A stretch of DNA of 64,000 nt, from contig NZ_LMDM01000009.1 of the NCBI RefSeq assembly GCF_001425825.1, positions 145,339 through 209,338 on the forward strand, read 5' to 3'. The notes beneath the pieces were generated by a model. The model was not told where the DNA came from and did no database searches. It saw only the letters and a program-made list of their open reading frames with translations. Positions 37,355-45,393 of this stretch are shown here, in pieces. The stretch is from Rhizobacter sp. Root1238 (GTDB taxonomy: Bacteria > Pseudomonadota > Gammaproteobacteria > Burkholderiales > Burkholderiaceae_C). The position numbers and the translations under genes are program-made. The number at the start of each line of letters is the position of its first letter. Position 1 is the first letter of the stretch.

Positions 37355-37651
37355 TCAGATCTGGTGCCGCACCGGCGCCACGCTCCACGACACCGTCGGC
37401 TGGTCGATCATCGCGTGCACCCGTGAGTGGCCCATCTCGTTCATCAGCCGTGCCATCGCAACGCGGCCGTGCGCGGCCGAATCCCAGATCAGCATGTCGA
37501 CGACGGTGCCGTCGTTCCATTGCGCGAGCCGGCGCGAGCGGAAACCCGCCTGCCGCTTGAGCCAGTCGTCGATCTCGACGTTGGCGTCGATGAAGTCGTC
37601 GCAGGTGCAGTTCGCGAGCTTGAAGGTGGTGATTTCGATCGCTTCGGTCAT
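37355..37651 (-). CDS. Small dimeric alpha-beta-barrel-like protein
   Basis: This 98-residue protein reads ITTFKLANCTCDDFIDANVE at the start and FRSRRLAQWNDGTVVDMLIWD in the middle. Both are strand-helix patterns of the dimeric alpha-beta barrel (ABM/EthD-like) class. The sequence shows no catalytic residue set. It has a good ribosome site (GGAGGAAG) before the ATG at 37651. It lies between the hybrid kinase and a divergent AraC gene, so it may be controlled from the shared 143-bp region. The function is not assigned. Confidence 0.65.
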   Translation of the reverse strand: MTEAIEITTFKLANCTCDDFIDANVEIDDWLKRQAGFRSRRLAQWNDGTVVDMLIWDSAAHGRVAMARLMNEMGHSRVHAMIDQPTVSWSVAPVRHQI

Positions 37652-37794
37652 GGGCTTCCTCCGGTGAGACGGTTCGCATCATCCTGCAGCCTCGGGCTGG
37701 CCCGTTAGCCGAATCCTCCAGAACTCATGCACGATCCTGCAAATCGCGCGGTCGCGGCGCAGCACTGCGCCGCGCCTCGGGCAAGATCGCCGGC

Positions 37795-38707
37795 ATGGCC
37801 TCGAACCTTGACCGCTACGCCGAGATCGCTGCGCTGATCGCCCGCCACGCGCCCGACGACGGGCAAGCCAGCACCGCCGTCGGCAACCTGTTCTTCGGCC
37901 GCTGCTCCACGCCGTCGCAGCCGCACTACGCAGCGCAATGGCCGTGCTTTGCGTTGCTGGCGCAGGGCGAGAAGATCCTGACGCTCGGCAGCGACGAGTA
38001 CCGCTACGGCGTCGGCGACTACCTCGTCACGTCGGTCGACCTGCCGATCGTCTCGCGCGTCCACGGTGGCGAGCGAGGCATCCCCCAGCCTCGGCCTCGG
38101 CATGGCGATCGACGGCGTGCGGCTCACCGAACTGCTGCGCCGCGTGCGCGCGCCGCAGGCCGCCGCGGCCGGCGACGGACTGCGCGGCGTCACGGTGAAC
38201 CGCGCGCCGCCGGAACTGCTCGATGCGGTGATCCGGCTGCTGCGCCTGCTCGACAGCCCGCACGACATCGCGGCGCTTGCGCCGCTGGTCGAAGAAGAAA
38301 TCCTGTACCGCCTGCTGACCGGCCCCGACGGCGGGCGGCTGCTGGCGATCGCATCGGCCGACAGCCGCAGCCACCGCGTCGGCAAGGCGGTCGACTGGCT
38401 GCGCCGGCACTTCGCCGAGCCGCTGCGCATCGAGGACCTGGCGTCGCATGTCGGCATGAGCGAGTCGTCGCTGCACCACAACTTCAAGGCGGTGACGGCG
38501 CTGACGCCGATGCAGTACCAGAAGCAGTTGCGCCTGCACGAGGCACGCCGGCTGATGGTGGTCGAGCGGCTGGGCGTCGCGACGGCCGGCCACCGCGTCG
38601 GCTACCAGAGCCCGTCGCAGTTCAGCCGCGAGTACGCGCGGCTGTACGGGCAGCCACCGGTGCGCGACGTCTCCACCGGCCTTGCGCCGGACGCTCAGGG
38701 CTTGTAA
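37795..38707 (+). pseudogene. AraC-family regulator with a single-base frameshift
   Basis: The first part (37795 to about 38065) reads as an AraC_N ligand-binding domain, ending LVTSVDLPIVSRVH. The rest continues in the next frame from a GTG at 38066, beginning ASEASPSLGLGMAIDG. It has the two helix-turn-helices LRIEDLASHVGMSESSLHHN and HRVGYQSPSQFSREYARLYG. Removing one G in CACGGTGGC (about 38065) restores a continuous 303-residue reading, the standard length of this subfamily. It is therefore either a recent pseudogene or a sequencing error; programmed frameshifting is unlikely as no slippery site is present. It is divergent from the small barrel protein. Confidence 0.8.
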
Positions 38708-40521
38708 GGCAGCGACAGGTAGTACCGGCCCAGCTCGGTGAGCTGGCCGTCGGCGCCGAGCAGGCTCGAGAAGTGCACGTCGTTGCTCCAGCGGCCGGTG
38801 AACCAGGCGTAGCGCACGACATCGGCCCGGTTCTCCAGCACGCCGACCATCTCGCTCATCTGCGCCTTCTGCTTCGCGACGCTGTCGATCTGCGCCGAGC
38901 CGTCACCGTTGTGCCAGTTCGCGAACTCGGTGACCCAGAACGGCTTGCCGTATTTCGTCAGGCGATCGAGCTGGGCCGCGAGGCCGTAGTCGTACCAGTG
39001 GAACGCCAGCATGTCGATGCGCGGCGCGCGCTGGCCGTTGGCGGCGCGGTAGGCGGCGTAGAAGGCATCCATCCAGACGACGGGGTCCTCGAAGCCGGCC
39101 AGGTTGCCCCAGGTGATCTGCGGACCGACGATCTTCACGCCGGTCTTCGCGGCCAGCGCCTCGACGCGCGGCCACGCCGCCGCTGCATCGGCCGGCGACA
39201 TCGTCGCCTGGCCCCACAGGTTCGGCTCGTTCAGCACCAGCAGGTAGGTGTACCGCGGGTTGGCCTTCAGCAGCGCCTCGATCTCTGCGTCGTTGAAGCT
39301 GAAGTTCCACAGCATCGGCACGAAGTCGGTGCCGGCCGGCGGCGCGAGCTTCGGCCGCGGCGACCAGTTGTACCACCACGACACGCCGGGCGACAGCGCG
39401 TTCAGGTCGCCGGTGGTCGCCACGTCGTACGCGATGCCGCGCTTGGCGCTCTTGCCGACCGGGTTCGACGGCGTCGTCGTGCCGCCATCGAGCACCAGGC
39501 GCCATTGCTGGTTGTCGCTGCGGGTGCAGTCCCACTGATGCACGACGCCGCCGACCGCATTGCTGAAGTCGCGCACGTCGAGGCACTTGCCGCTGTGGCG
39601 CGCCTTCAGCTCGAAGGCGTCGCCGACGGCGGTCGCGGTGTAGCGCTGGTTCGCGGCGGCGGTGTCGGCGAGCTGCTGCACGGCCGCGCCGTTGGCGGTG
39701 GACGACGCGGCGACGCTGATCGACTTGCCGCTGCGCACGTTGGTCACGCGCCAGGCACCGCCGCCGGCCGAGGCGATGTCGAAGCGCTGGGCGTCATCGC
39801 TCGCGCAGGCGGCCTGCAATGGGCGGGCGCCGTCGGCGGTGCTCGCGCCTTCGATGCCGATGCACAGCTGCGAATGCACCGAGCGGACCGAATAGCGGCC
39901 CACTGCGGGCCCGGCCTTGCCGCCGCTGGCGACAGGGTGCACGGTGAACGACTGGGCCGGCTCGTCCTTGCAGGCGAGCTGCTGCAGCCCGCTGCTGCTC
40001 GACGGCGCGACGCACTTGCCGCTGCCCGAGTTCACCAGCGCAAAACGGTTGCCGCCGAGCCGCTTGAAGGCGAAGCGCTGTGCGTTGGTGCCGTTGTCGG
40101 TCCACTGCTGCACGGTGGCGCCGTCGGCGCCCGAGGCGCCAGCGACATCCATCGCACGGCCGCTGGCGGCCAACAATTTGTAGCGGCCTGCAGCATCCAG
40201 GCTCACAGTGAAGGCCTGGGCCGTGCCGCTGTTGCAATCGGCGAAGCGAAAGCGCGCACCGTCGACGTTCTCGGGCGCGGCTTCGAGGCATTGGTTGGTG
40301 CCGGTGTTGGCGAGCACGTAGCGCTCCGCTTGCAGCGGCAGCGTGGTGTCGGCCGACGGCGCGAAGGCGGCCGCCGCCTCGCTCGGCGCGGTGGCCGTCG
40401 GCGACTCCGCGGTGCCGCCCGCACGGTCGCCTTCAGAGCCGCCGCAAGCGGCCAGCGTGCCGATCAGGCTGATCGCCGCGGCCACGCCGGCGGCCTTCCA
40501 CATCGAGTGAATCCTGCGCAT
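38695..40521 (-). CDS. Lipoprotein with two ricin-type lectin modules and a GH128-like glycosidase domain
   Basis: This 608-residue secreted lipoprotein begins with a signal peptide whose lipobox is LAAC in IGTLAACGGSEG (lipidated cysteine at about 26). Residues about 65-200 and 205-345 are beta-trefoil (ricin B) modules with repeated Q-x-W/F-type units (NAQRFAF, DDAQRFDIA, DNQQWRLV). The C-terminal ~240 residues match the GH128/Glyco_hydro_cc class: LVLNEPNLWGQ gives the acid/base Glu432 and FWVTEFANW the nucleophile Glu532. Known relatives hydrolyse beta-1,3-glucans, so fungal or algal polysaccharide is a likely target. The start at 40521 has a GGGGAC ribosome site. It ends 13 bp inside the AraC gene on the other strand. 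Confidence 0.85.
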   Translation of the reverse strand: MRRIHSMWKAAGVAAAISLIGTLAACGGSEGDRAGGTAESPTATAPSEAAAAFAPSADTTLPLQAERYVLANTGTNQCLEAAPENVDGARFRFADCNSGTAQAFTVSLDAAGRYKLLAASGRAMDVAGASGADGATVQQWTDNGTNAQRFAFKRLGGNRFALVNSGSGKCVAPSSSSGLQQLACKDEPAQSFTVHPVASGGKAGPAVGRYSVRSVHSQLCIGIEGASTADGARPLQAACASDDAQRFDIASAGGGAWRVTNVRSGKSISVAASSTANGAAVQQLADTAAANQRYTATAVGDAFELKARHSGKCLDVRDFSNAVGGVVHQWDCTRSDNQQWRLVLDGGTTTPSNPVGKSAKRGIAYDVATTGDLNALSPGVSWWYNWSPRPKLAPPAGTDFVPMLWNFSFNDAEIEALLKANPRYTYLLVLNEPNLWGQATMSPADAAAAWPRVEALAAKTGVKIVGPQITWGNLAGFEDPVVWMDAFYAAYRAANGQRAPRIDMLAFHWYDYGLAAQLDRLTKYGKPFWVTEFANWHNGDGSAQIDSVAKQKAQMSEMVGVLENRADVVRYAWFTGRWSNDVHFSSLLGADGQLTELGRYYLSLPYKP

Positions 40522-40569
40522 CGTCCGTCCCCTGTTGTTGGCAGGTCATCGCCTGCGGGGGCAGTGTTA

Positions 40570-40583
40570 TGGAACTGGTTCCA
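40570..40583. promoter_or_regulatory. LacI-type operator-like palindrome upstream of the GH128-like gene
   Basis: TGGAAC-TG-GTTCCA is a perfect 14-bp palindrome 49 bp upstream of the GH128-like lipoprotein start. LacI-family sugar regulators recognise TGGnAnC..GnTnCCA-type sites, and the position fits a promoter operator. No LacI-family gene lies in the window, so the cognate regulator would be elsewhere. Confidence 0.55.
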
Positions 40584-40620
40584 GTTGGCAACGACGGGGA
40601 TGTGAGCAGGTGTGTAGCTG

Positions 40621-41163
40621 TCAGCTCGGCAGGCGGATGCGGCCTTCGATCGAGTCGTCCAGCGTCTTGCCGATGGCGGCGCCGATGAGGATCTTCAGGC
40701 CGGCGACGGCGTCGCCATGCTGGTTGTCCCAGTAGTAGCCGTCGGTCGGGGCAAATTCGATGACGGTGATGCGCGGGTCATCGACGCCGCCGGTGAACCA
40801 GGTCTTGATCGGCGCGGACCACAGTTCCTTGATCTTCGCTTGGTCGGTCGAGATCGTTGCGCGACCTCGCAACTGCAGGAAATCTGAATGCTTCGAGGCC
40901 TGGAAATACAGCGTGACCTGCGGGTCGGCCGCGATCTCGGCGTTCTTGTGGCTGTCGCTCACGCTGAGAAACCACAGGTGGCCGCGTTCGTCGGCCTGTT
41001 GCACGCTCATCGGCCGCGCGGCAATCGCATCGCCGACGCGGCTCGCCGTGCAGAAGAAGCACGACGCGTTCTTGTCGACGACCTCGCGGATGCGGGCGAT
41101 GGCGTCGGCGGCTTGCAGATCCTCGCGGTTCTGCTCGGGTTGTTGCTGGTTGATGGAGTCCAT
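40621..41163 (-). CDS. Pyridoxamine 5'-phosphate oxidase-like split-barrel flavoprotein
   Basis: This 180-residue protein of the general-stress-26/PNPOx-like family binds flavin in a split beta-barrel. It contains AARPMSVQQADERGHLWFLS, typical of the family, and SHKNAEIAADPQVTLYFQAS. The function in other bacteria is usually a general stress protein, not PLP synthesis. The ATG at 41163 has no strong ribosome site. It is a single gene on the minus strand between the GH128-like gene and the ImmA/IrrE-like patch. Confidence 0.83.
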   Translation of the reverse strand: MDSINQQQPEQNREDLQAADAIARIREVVDKNASCFFCTASRVGDAIAARPMSVQQADERGHLWFLSVSDSHKNAEIAADPQVTLYFQASKHSDFLQLRGRATISTDQAKIKELWSAPIKTWFTGGVDDPRITVIEFAPTDGYYWDNQHGDAVAGLKILIGAAIGKTLDDSIEGRIRLPS

Positions 41164-41275
41164 GGGGCTTCATCGTCCTGTGCAAGCTGCGCACTGTCAG
41201 CCAGGGTGCATGCCGTGTCGACGTAAGCCGCGTCCGACCTTGTGCCCGAGATCGGCGTTCGAGCCACCAGAGGCG

Positions 41276-42763
41276 TCAGTCCACCGCCATCCTGAGGCGC
41301 TCACGGTCCGCATCGCTGATCAAATCGACGTTGTAGAGGTGCTCGATCAAGGCCGAGAACCCCATCTGGAATGTCTTGGCAAGCCGCCTCACATGCTCGG
41401 CGTCGGTTGTCACCAGCAGCTTCCGTATGGCAGTGGTCGACGCCATGAACATGGCGGCAAACGCATTGGCACGCTTCTCGACTCTCGGAGCCGTCCACGG
41501 ACCACTGACGTGCGACAGTCTCCTGGCTCTGGTTCGGTCGAAAAGGACGTGGCACAACTCGTGCGCAAGCGTGAACCTTCGTCCGTCCTCAGTCTTGTTG
41601 TAGACGCTGGACGTGTTGATCAGGATCGCCGATCCGAAACCTTGACCGGCCACCGCCACGCCTCGGACGGAGTCTGTTTCAAGCGCCACCTCTTCAATGT
41701 GCACACCCAGCGCATGAAGAAGCCCGCGAATATTCACGCACGTGTGTGAGGCATCGATGCCCAGCCTGGCGCGCACCTCATAGGCAAGCTCATAGCCCTC
41801 GTAGTAAGCCTCCATCGCGGAAACTCGCACATCGTTGCTGACCAGTTTTCTGAGCGATTCGCTCTCCGCGCCGCGCTGATGCTTTGCCAGAAAGTTCGTC
41901 AAGGACTGCGCATCCTTCACCCCGATGTCCGGATTGAGCCCTCCGAACATCAACACGGCAGGATCGAAAGCGGCAATGGCCGGCACGTCCTTCACACGCA
42001 ACTCGACTCGGTCCAACTGGTGGGAGTCACGAAGTTTCTCGAACAACCCGTGCAGTCGAGCGTCGATGTGAACGAGTTCGAGCTCGCGCAGCGGGGTCTT
42101 CTTCAGTTGCCGCAGACGCACCTGCAACGCGCCGATCATTTCCAGATCCCGAGGATTCGCGCCCTCGCCCGTCGATGTACCCCACTCCAGGAATTGCCAC
42201 AACGGGGTGGCGACGGCCTCCACCGGCAAGATCGCAAAGCCCGGGGAGATCATCAAGGCAAATCCATCGGGAGCAAAGCTGGGCTGACGCCCTCCCCAAG
42301 AAATCTCGATGTCGTCGTCGAGCCGGCGCATGCAGACGTCCGGGTAGACGGCACTCGGATCTGCAGCCCGCAGCGCATGCCTGCGCCACCAGCCCTGGAC
42401 CTCTCGATAGGTTGCGGAAAGCACTTCGTCTTCCGACGCGATGTAACGTCCCAGCGCGGAAAATGCGGCAACCGCTGCGGGTGAACCGCTCTTCTCCGGC
42501 CAAGCGTAGGCCTCCTCATGAAACAGCCATGTCCATTGCGACAACAGCCAGTCGAAGATCGGCGACAGGTACCACGACAGGTGATCCTCAACAGTCCCGG
42601 CCATGCTTCGCGTGGTCAGCACTCGGTCGCACACCGTGATTCGCAGATCGCCCGATGACCACCCGCTTTCCTGCGGCAGTCGATCACGAGGTTCGTCGTC
42701 AGTAGACCAACGCGCTGCGATCTCGAAAAGACCCGGCGATCCAAAGGAAATGAAATCGCTCAT
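41276..42763 (-). CDS. ImmA/IrrE-family metallopeptidase with long unrecognised N-terminal region
   Basis: This 495-residue protein has a C-terminal M78-type (ImmA/IrrE) domain with LAHELCHVLFD (HExxH at 401-405) and a downstream VEKRANAFAAMFMAS, whose Glu is the likely third zinc ligand. ImmA-type proteases cleave repressors to switch on mobile-element or stress genes. The usual HTH partner domain is absent. The first ~280 residues (many Trp, such as WYLSPIFDWLLSQWTWLF) match nothing I recognise. The ATG at 42763 overlaps the stop of the upstream gene (ATGA). GC content is visibly lower than in neighbouring housekeeping genes. Confidence 0.8.
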   Translation of the reverse strand: MSDFISFGSPGLFEIAARWSTDDEPRDRLPQESGWSSGDLRITVCDRVLTTRSMAGTVEDHLSWYLSPIFDWLLSQWTWLFHEEAYAWPEKSGSPAAVAAFSALGRYIASEDEVLSATYREVQGWWRRHALRAADPSAVYPDVCMRRLDDDIEISWGGRQPSFAPDGFALMISPGFAILPVEAVATPLWQFLEWGTSTGEGANPRDLEMIGALQVRLRQLKKTPLRELELVHIDARLHGLFEKLRDSHQLDRVELRVKDVPAIAAFDPAVLMFGGLNPDIGVKDAQSLTNFLAKHQRGAESESLRKLVSNDVRVSAMEAYYEGYELAYEVRARLGIDASHTCVNIRGLLHALGVHIEEVALETDSVRGVAVAGQGFGSAILINTSSVYNKTEDGRRFTLAHELCHVLFDRTRARRLSHVSGPWTAPRVEKRANAFAAMFMASTTAIRKLLVTTDAEHVRRLAKTFQMGFSALIEHLYNVDLISDADRERLRMAVD

Positions 42764-43188
42764 GGCACATCGGCTTCCATGGCCCATCGGAGGTCGTCGG
42801 GCCCCTTGATGAAATGCTGCTTGATCTGTCGACGAGACACCGTGCCTTCACCCAGCCAGCGCTGCATCAGATCCTGCGGAACGCTCTCCCAGGAAATTGG
42901 ATAGCCATGCCACGTCCCGTCCTGAGTCGCCTTCGCTTCGAATGCAAGTCCATTCAGCGTCGCAAAGCGACGGCGTCCGTCCGGTGACGACTCGGCATTC
43001 TCGAAAAGCTTCCAGGCCATGGTCTTCGCCCAATCGTGGGTGAATGGATCGTACTGATAGCCACCGCTTTCGGTGCTGTGAGTCCACTCCGGACAGAGCG
43101 TCCCCTTTCTCTCACCGGTTGGTCGACTCTTGTGCTTGGGCGAACCCCGGTAGCGCACCAACTCGTTTGGCTTGAGTGGCTGATCCAT
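42760..43188 (-). CDS. Small protein coupled to the ImmA/IrrE-like gene, function unknown
   Basis: This 142-residue soluble protein (MDQPLKPNELVRYRGSPKHK) is rich in Trp and charged residues; its C-terminal half reads LMQRWLGEGTVSRRQIKQHF. No domain is recognised. A longer start at 43224 is possible, but 43188 gives the more natural N-terminus. The 4-bp ATGA overlap with the metallopeptidase gene means the two proteins are made together and probably work together, for example as a protease and its regulator or target. That link is inference from coupling. Confidence 0.65.
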   Translation of the reverse strand: MDQPLKPNELVRYRGSPKHKSRPTGERKGTLCPEWTHSTESGGYQYDPFTHDWAKTMAWKLFENAESSPDGRRRFATLNGLAFEAKATQDGTWHGYPISWESVPQDLMQRWLGEGTVSRRQIKQHFIKGPDDLRWAMEADVP

Positions 43189-43334
43189 TCGATTCGTTCC
43201 TGATCCGCGGCAAGAGGCGGTCATTCTGCAACAAGAGTCCCATGATGCCCCGATCCCCCGGCCCCTGCGGGATGAACCTTCGGATGCGATGATCCGTCAT
43301 CCCCTGCCACCTTCGACACCTTGAAAGGCCCTCG

Positions 43335-43538
43335 ATGGAAACCTTGGACGACATGCGGCGCCGGCACCTGCTGACGATCGAGCAACATGCCGAGATCGGC
43401 GCCTGGGTGGCCAGCGCCAAGTCGCCGGAAGCGATCATGGCGATGCCGCCCCACCTCTGGCGCGCGCTGTCGCTGGCCAGCGTGCTGATGAACGTCGACG
43501 CGGAGCTGACGCAGGCGCCGATGCTGGGCGAAGGCTGA
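43335..43538 (+). CDS. Small conserved-looking protein, function unknown
   Basis: This 67-residue protein reads METLDDMRRRHLLTIEQHAE at the start, with a helical, Ala/Met/Leu-rich remainder (AIMAMPPHLWRALSLASVLM). It has GC-biased codon use like the chromosomal genes and a GAAAGG site 6 bp before the ATG, both supporting a real gene. There are no cysteines, signal peptide or transmembrane segments. It stands between the two minus-strand accessory genes and may be older chromosomal sequence. Confidence 0.6.
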   Translation: METLDDMRRRHLLTIEQHAEIGAWVASAKSPEAIMAMPPHLWRALSLASVLMNVDAELTQAPMLGEG

Positions 43539-43559
43539 CGGGCCTGCGCGAGAAGCAAC

Positions 43560-44429
43560 TCAGGCCGGTGGATATTCGAGGTCCAGGCCGGCGCGCAACT
43601 CAACCATCCAGTCGCGGCAATCCCGGTCGTTGTTGTCCAGCGCCATGTGCGTCATCCCCATCAGGTAGATGAGCCGATTGCTCCAGACCCCCGGTTTGCT
43701 CCGCTCCGCGCACAGACTGGCCAGGTCTTGCATGTCCTTCTCCATCAGGATTCCCGGACTGGTCATGCGAGCGAGCAGATCACGGAACTTCGGCAACTGA
43801 GCGGGAGAACCCGCTCGATCCCCTGGCGCAGCCGCCGGGGCTGCGACCGGCCGTGGGCACGGCACCGGTGACGGAACTGCCTGCACAGGCTGACGAACCG
43901 GTGCCTGCGCTCCGCGATGCGCCACCGTCGGCGGAGTCTTCAGCAACCTGCTAAGCGTGGTCCACGCGGTATAGCGTGGCTGTCCTGGTGTGTTTCGCAG
44001 CGCATGCAGCTTCTTGACCGCTCGCTGCATGTCACCGGACAGCGCGTTGAAGTCCTGGATGTTTTGCGGCGACAACATCGAATCGACGAGCTTGCCGATC
44101 AACGCGAAGTCGTGCTCACTGACCCAGTGAGCGGCACCGCGCGAGTCCTGCCAACGTGCTTCCCAATGGTGTTGTTGACACTCGCGAAGTACGTGGACCA
44201 GGGCGCCAACGCCAGGGGTCGTGCCTTCGTCGATGAACTTCTCGATGGGCCGATAGGTGGCTGTGAACGGCCTCAGGCAGAGGTGCCGGGCGCCGTTCCG
44301 CGCGTGGTGAACGCGGCCGCAATGATGCTGCGATGCGACCTGCGTGCCTGACTTCTGGAAGGACGACGATGATTGCCGGCTTGGGCCGGGTCGCGACTGG
44401 GGGCAGGAAGAAGTCTGGGGGGAACCCAT
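43560..44429 (-). CDS. Unrecognised protein with Ser/Gln-rich N-terminus
   Basis: This protein is 289 residues long if the ATG at 44429 is right (AAAGG lies upstream). The first ~40 residues are rich in Ser, Gln, Pro and Arg (MGSPQTSSCPQSRPGPSRQS), then come helical segments, a Pro/Ala-rich linker (about 170-210) and a helical C-terminus ending RAGLDLEYPPA. It has no signal peptide or known domain. Codon use is less GC-biased than in the chromosomal background. The N-terminus is of the type seen in secreted effectors, but an internal start cannot be excluded. Confidence 0.5.
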   Translation of the reverse strand: MGSPQTSSCPQSRPGPSRQSSSSFQKSGTQVASQHHCGRVHHARNGARHLCLRPFTATYRPIEKFIDEGTTPGVGALVHVLRECQQHHWEARWQDSRGAAHWVSEHDFALIGKLVDSMLSPQNIQDFNALSGDMQRAVKKLHALRNTPGQPRYTAWTTLSRLLKTPPTVAHRGAQAPVRQPVQAVPSPVPCPRPVAAPAAAPGDRAGSPAQLPKFRDLLARMTSPGILMEKDMQDLASLCAERSKPGVWSNRLIYLMGMTHMALDNNDRDCRDWMVELRAGLDLEYPPA

Positions 44430-44558
44430 GATGGCCTTTGCATTTGAAGTGACACCCCAGGCGCCACCTCAGCCTCACAAGCGCCGAGCCCTCACCTGGG
44501 TAACGCCCGGTATGTCACGCCGGCCGCCACATCGTTCCACGCGCGGTACATTCTTTTC

Positions 44559-45341
44559 CTAGAACGTCCCCGGATACGAGCCACCGTCCAGCAGGATGTT
44601 CTGCCCCGTCAGGTAGCCCGCCTGCACGCTGCACAGGAAGGCGCAGAACGCGCCGAACTCGTCGGCCGTGCCGAATCGCTGGGCCGGGATCGCCTTGCGG
44701 CGCACATCCCATGCGGCATCGGCGTCCTGGCCGGCCTTCTGCGCGCCGGCCCGCACCGTGGTGCGCAGCCGGTCGGTGTCGAACGCGCCCGGCAGCAGGC
44801 CGTTGATCGTCACGTTCTTCGCCGCGAGGTTGCTGCGCGCCAAGCCGGCGACGAAGCCGGTCAGCCCGCTGCGCGCGCCGTTCGACAGCCCGAGCACGCC
44901 GATCGGTGCCTTCACCGCGCCCGAGGTGATGTTGACCACGCGCCCGTAGCCGCGCGCCGCCATCGCATCGACCGTCGCCTTGATCAGCTCGATCGGCGTC
45001 AGCATGTTGGCGTCGAGCGCCTTGATCCACGCGTCACGGTCCCACTCGCGGAAATCGCCCGGCGGCGGTCCGCCGGCGTTGTTGACCAGGATGTCGACCT
45101 GCGGGCAGGCGGCCAGCGCGGCCTCGCGCCCGACCTGCGTCGTGATGTCGCCGGCCACCGTGCGCACCTCGCCGCGCTTCAGCGCCCGCAGTTCGGTGGC
45201 CGTCGCCTCCAGCGCTTCGGCGCCGCGCGCGGTGATCACCACGTTGGCGCCCTCGCGCACCAGCGCCTGCGCGCAGCCCTTGCCCAGGCCCTTGCTGGCG
45301 GCACACACCAGCGCCCACTTGCCTTCGATTCCGAGATCCAC
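44559..45341 (-). CDS. Short-chain dehydrogenase/reductase-like protein with atypical catalytic residues
   Basis: This 260-residue SDR-fold protein has a nucleotide-binding start LVCAASKGLGKGCAQAL (a variant of TGxxxGxG), NNAGGP, and the catalytic-serine strand VNITSGAVK (Ser140). Where classical SDRs have YxxxK it has S-N-G-A-R (about 153-157). Tyr and Lys are thus replaced by Ser and Arg. A divergent SDR subgroup of this kind is known (BKR-like without the tetrad). It is the last gene of the TRAP-transporter operon, 52 bp after dctP. A role in reducing the imported keto-sugar acid is inferred from context, but the altered residues make this uncertain. Confidence 0.8.
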   Translation of the reverse strand: MDLGIEGKWALVCAASKGLGKGCAQALVREGANVVITARGAEALEATATELRALKRGEVRTVAGDITTQVGREAALAACPQVDILVNNAGGPPPGDFREWDRDAWIKALDANMLTPIELIKATVDAMAARGYGRVVNITSGAVKAPIGVLGLSNGARSGLTGFVAGLARSNLAAKNVTINGLLPGAFDTDRLRTTVRAGAQKAGQDADAAWDVRRKAIPAQRFGTADEFGAFCAFLCSVQAGYLTGQNILLDGGSYPGTF

Positions 45342-45393
45342 GAGATTCCTTTCGACGCCGGCCGGCGATGCGCCAGGATTCTCGGCGAACTCG

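Noticed and set aside
38056-38075. Programmed ribosomal frameshift in the AraC gene
   Set aside because: No slippery heptamer or downstream pseudoknot-like structure was apparent at CACGGTGGC; mutation or sequencing error is simpler.
38708-40605. Continuation of the AraC first frame into the GH128-like gene
   Set aside because: After about 38065 the frame is low-complexity Arg/Ala sequence; the real DNA-binding domain continues in the next frame and ends at 38707.
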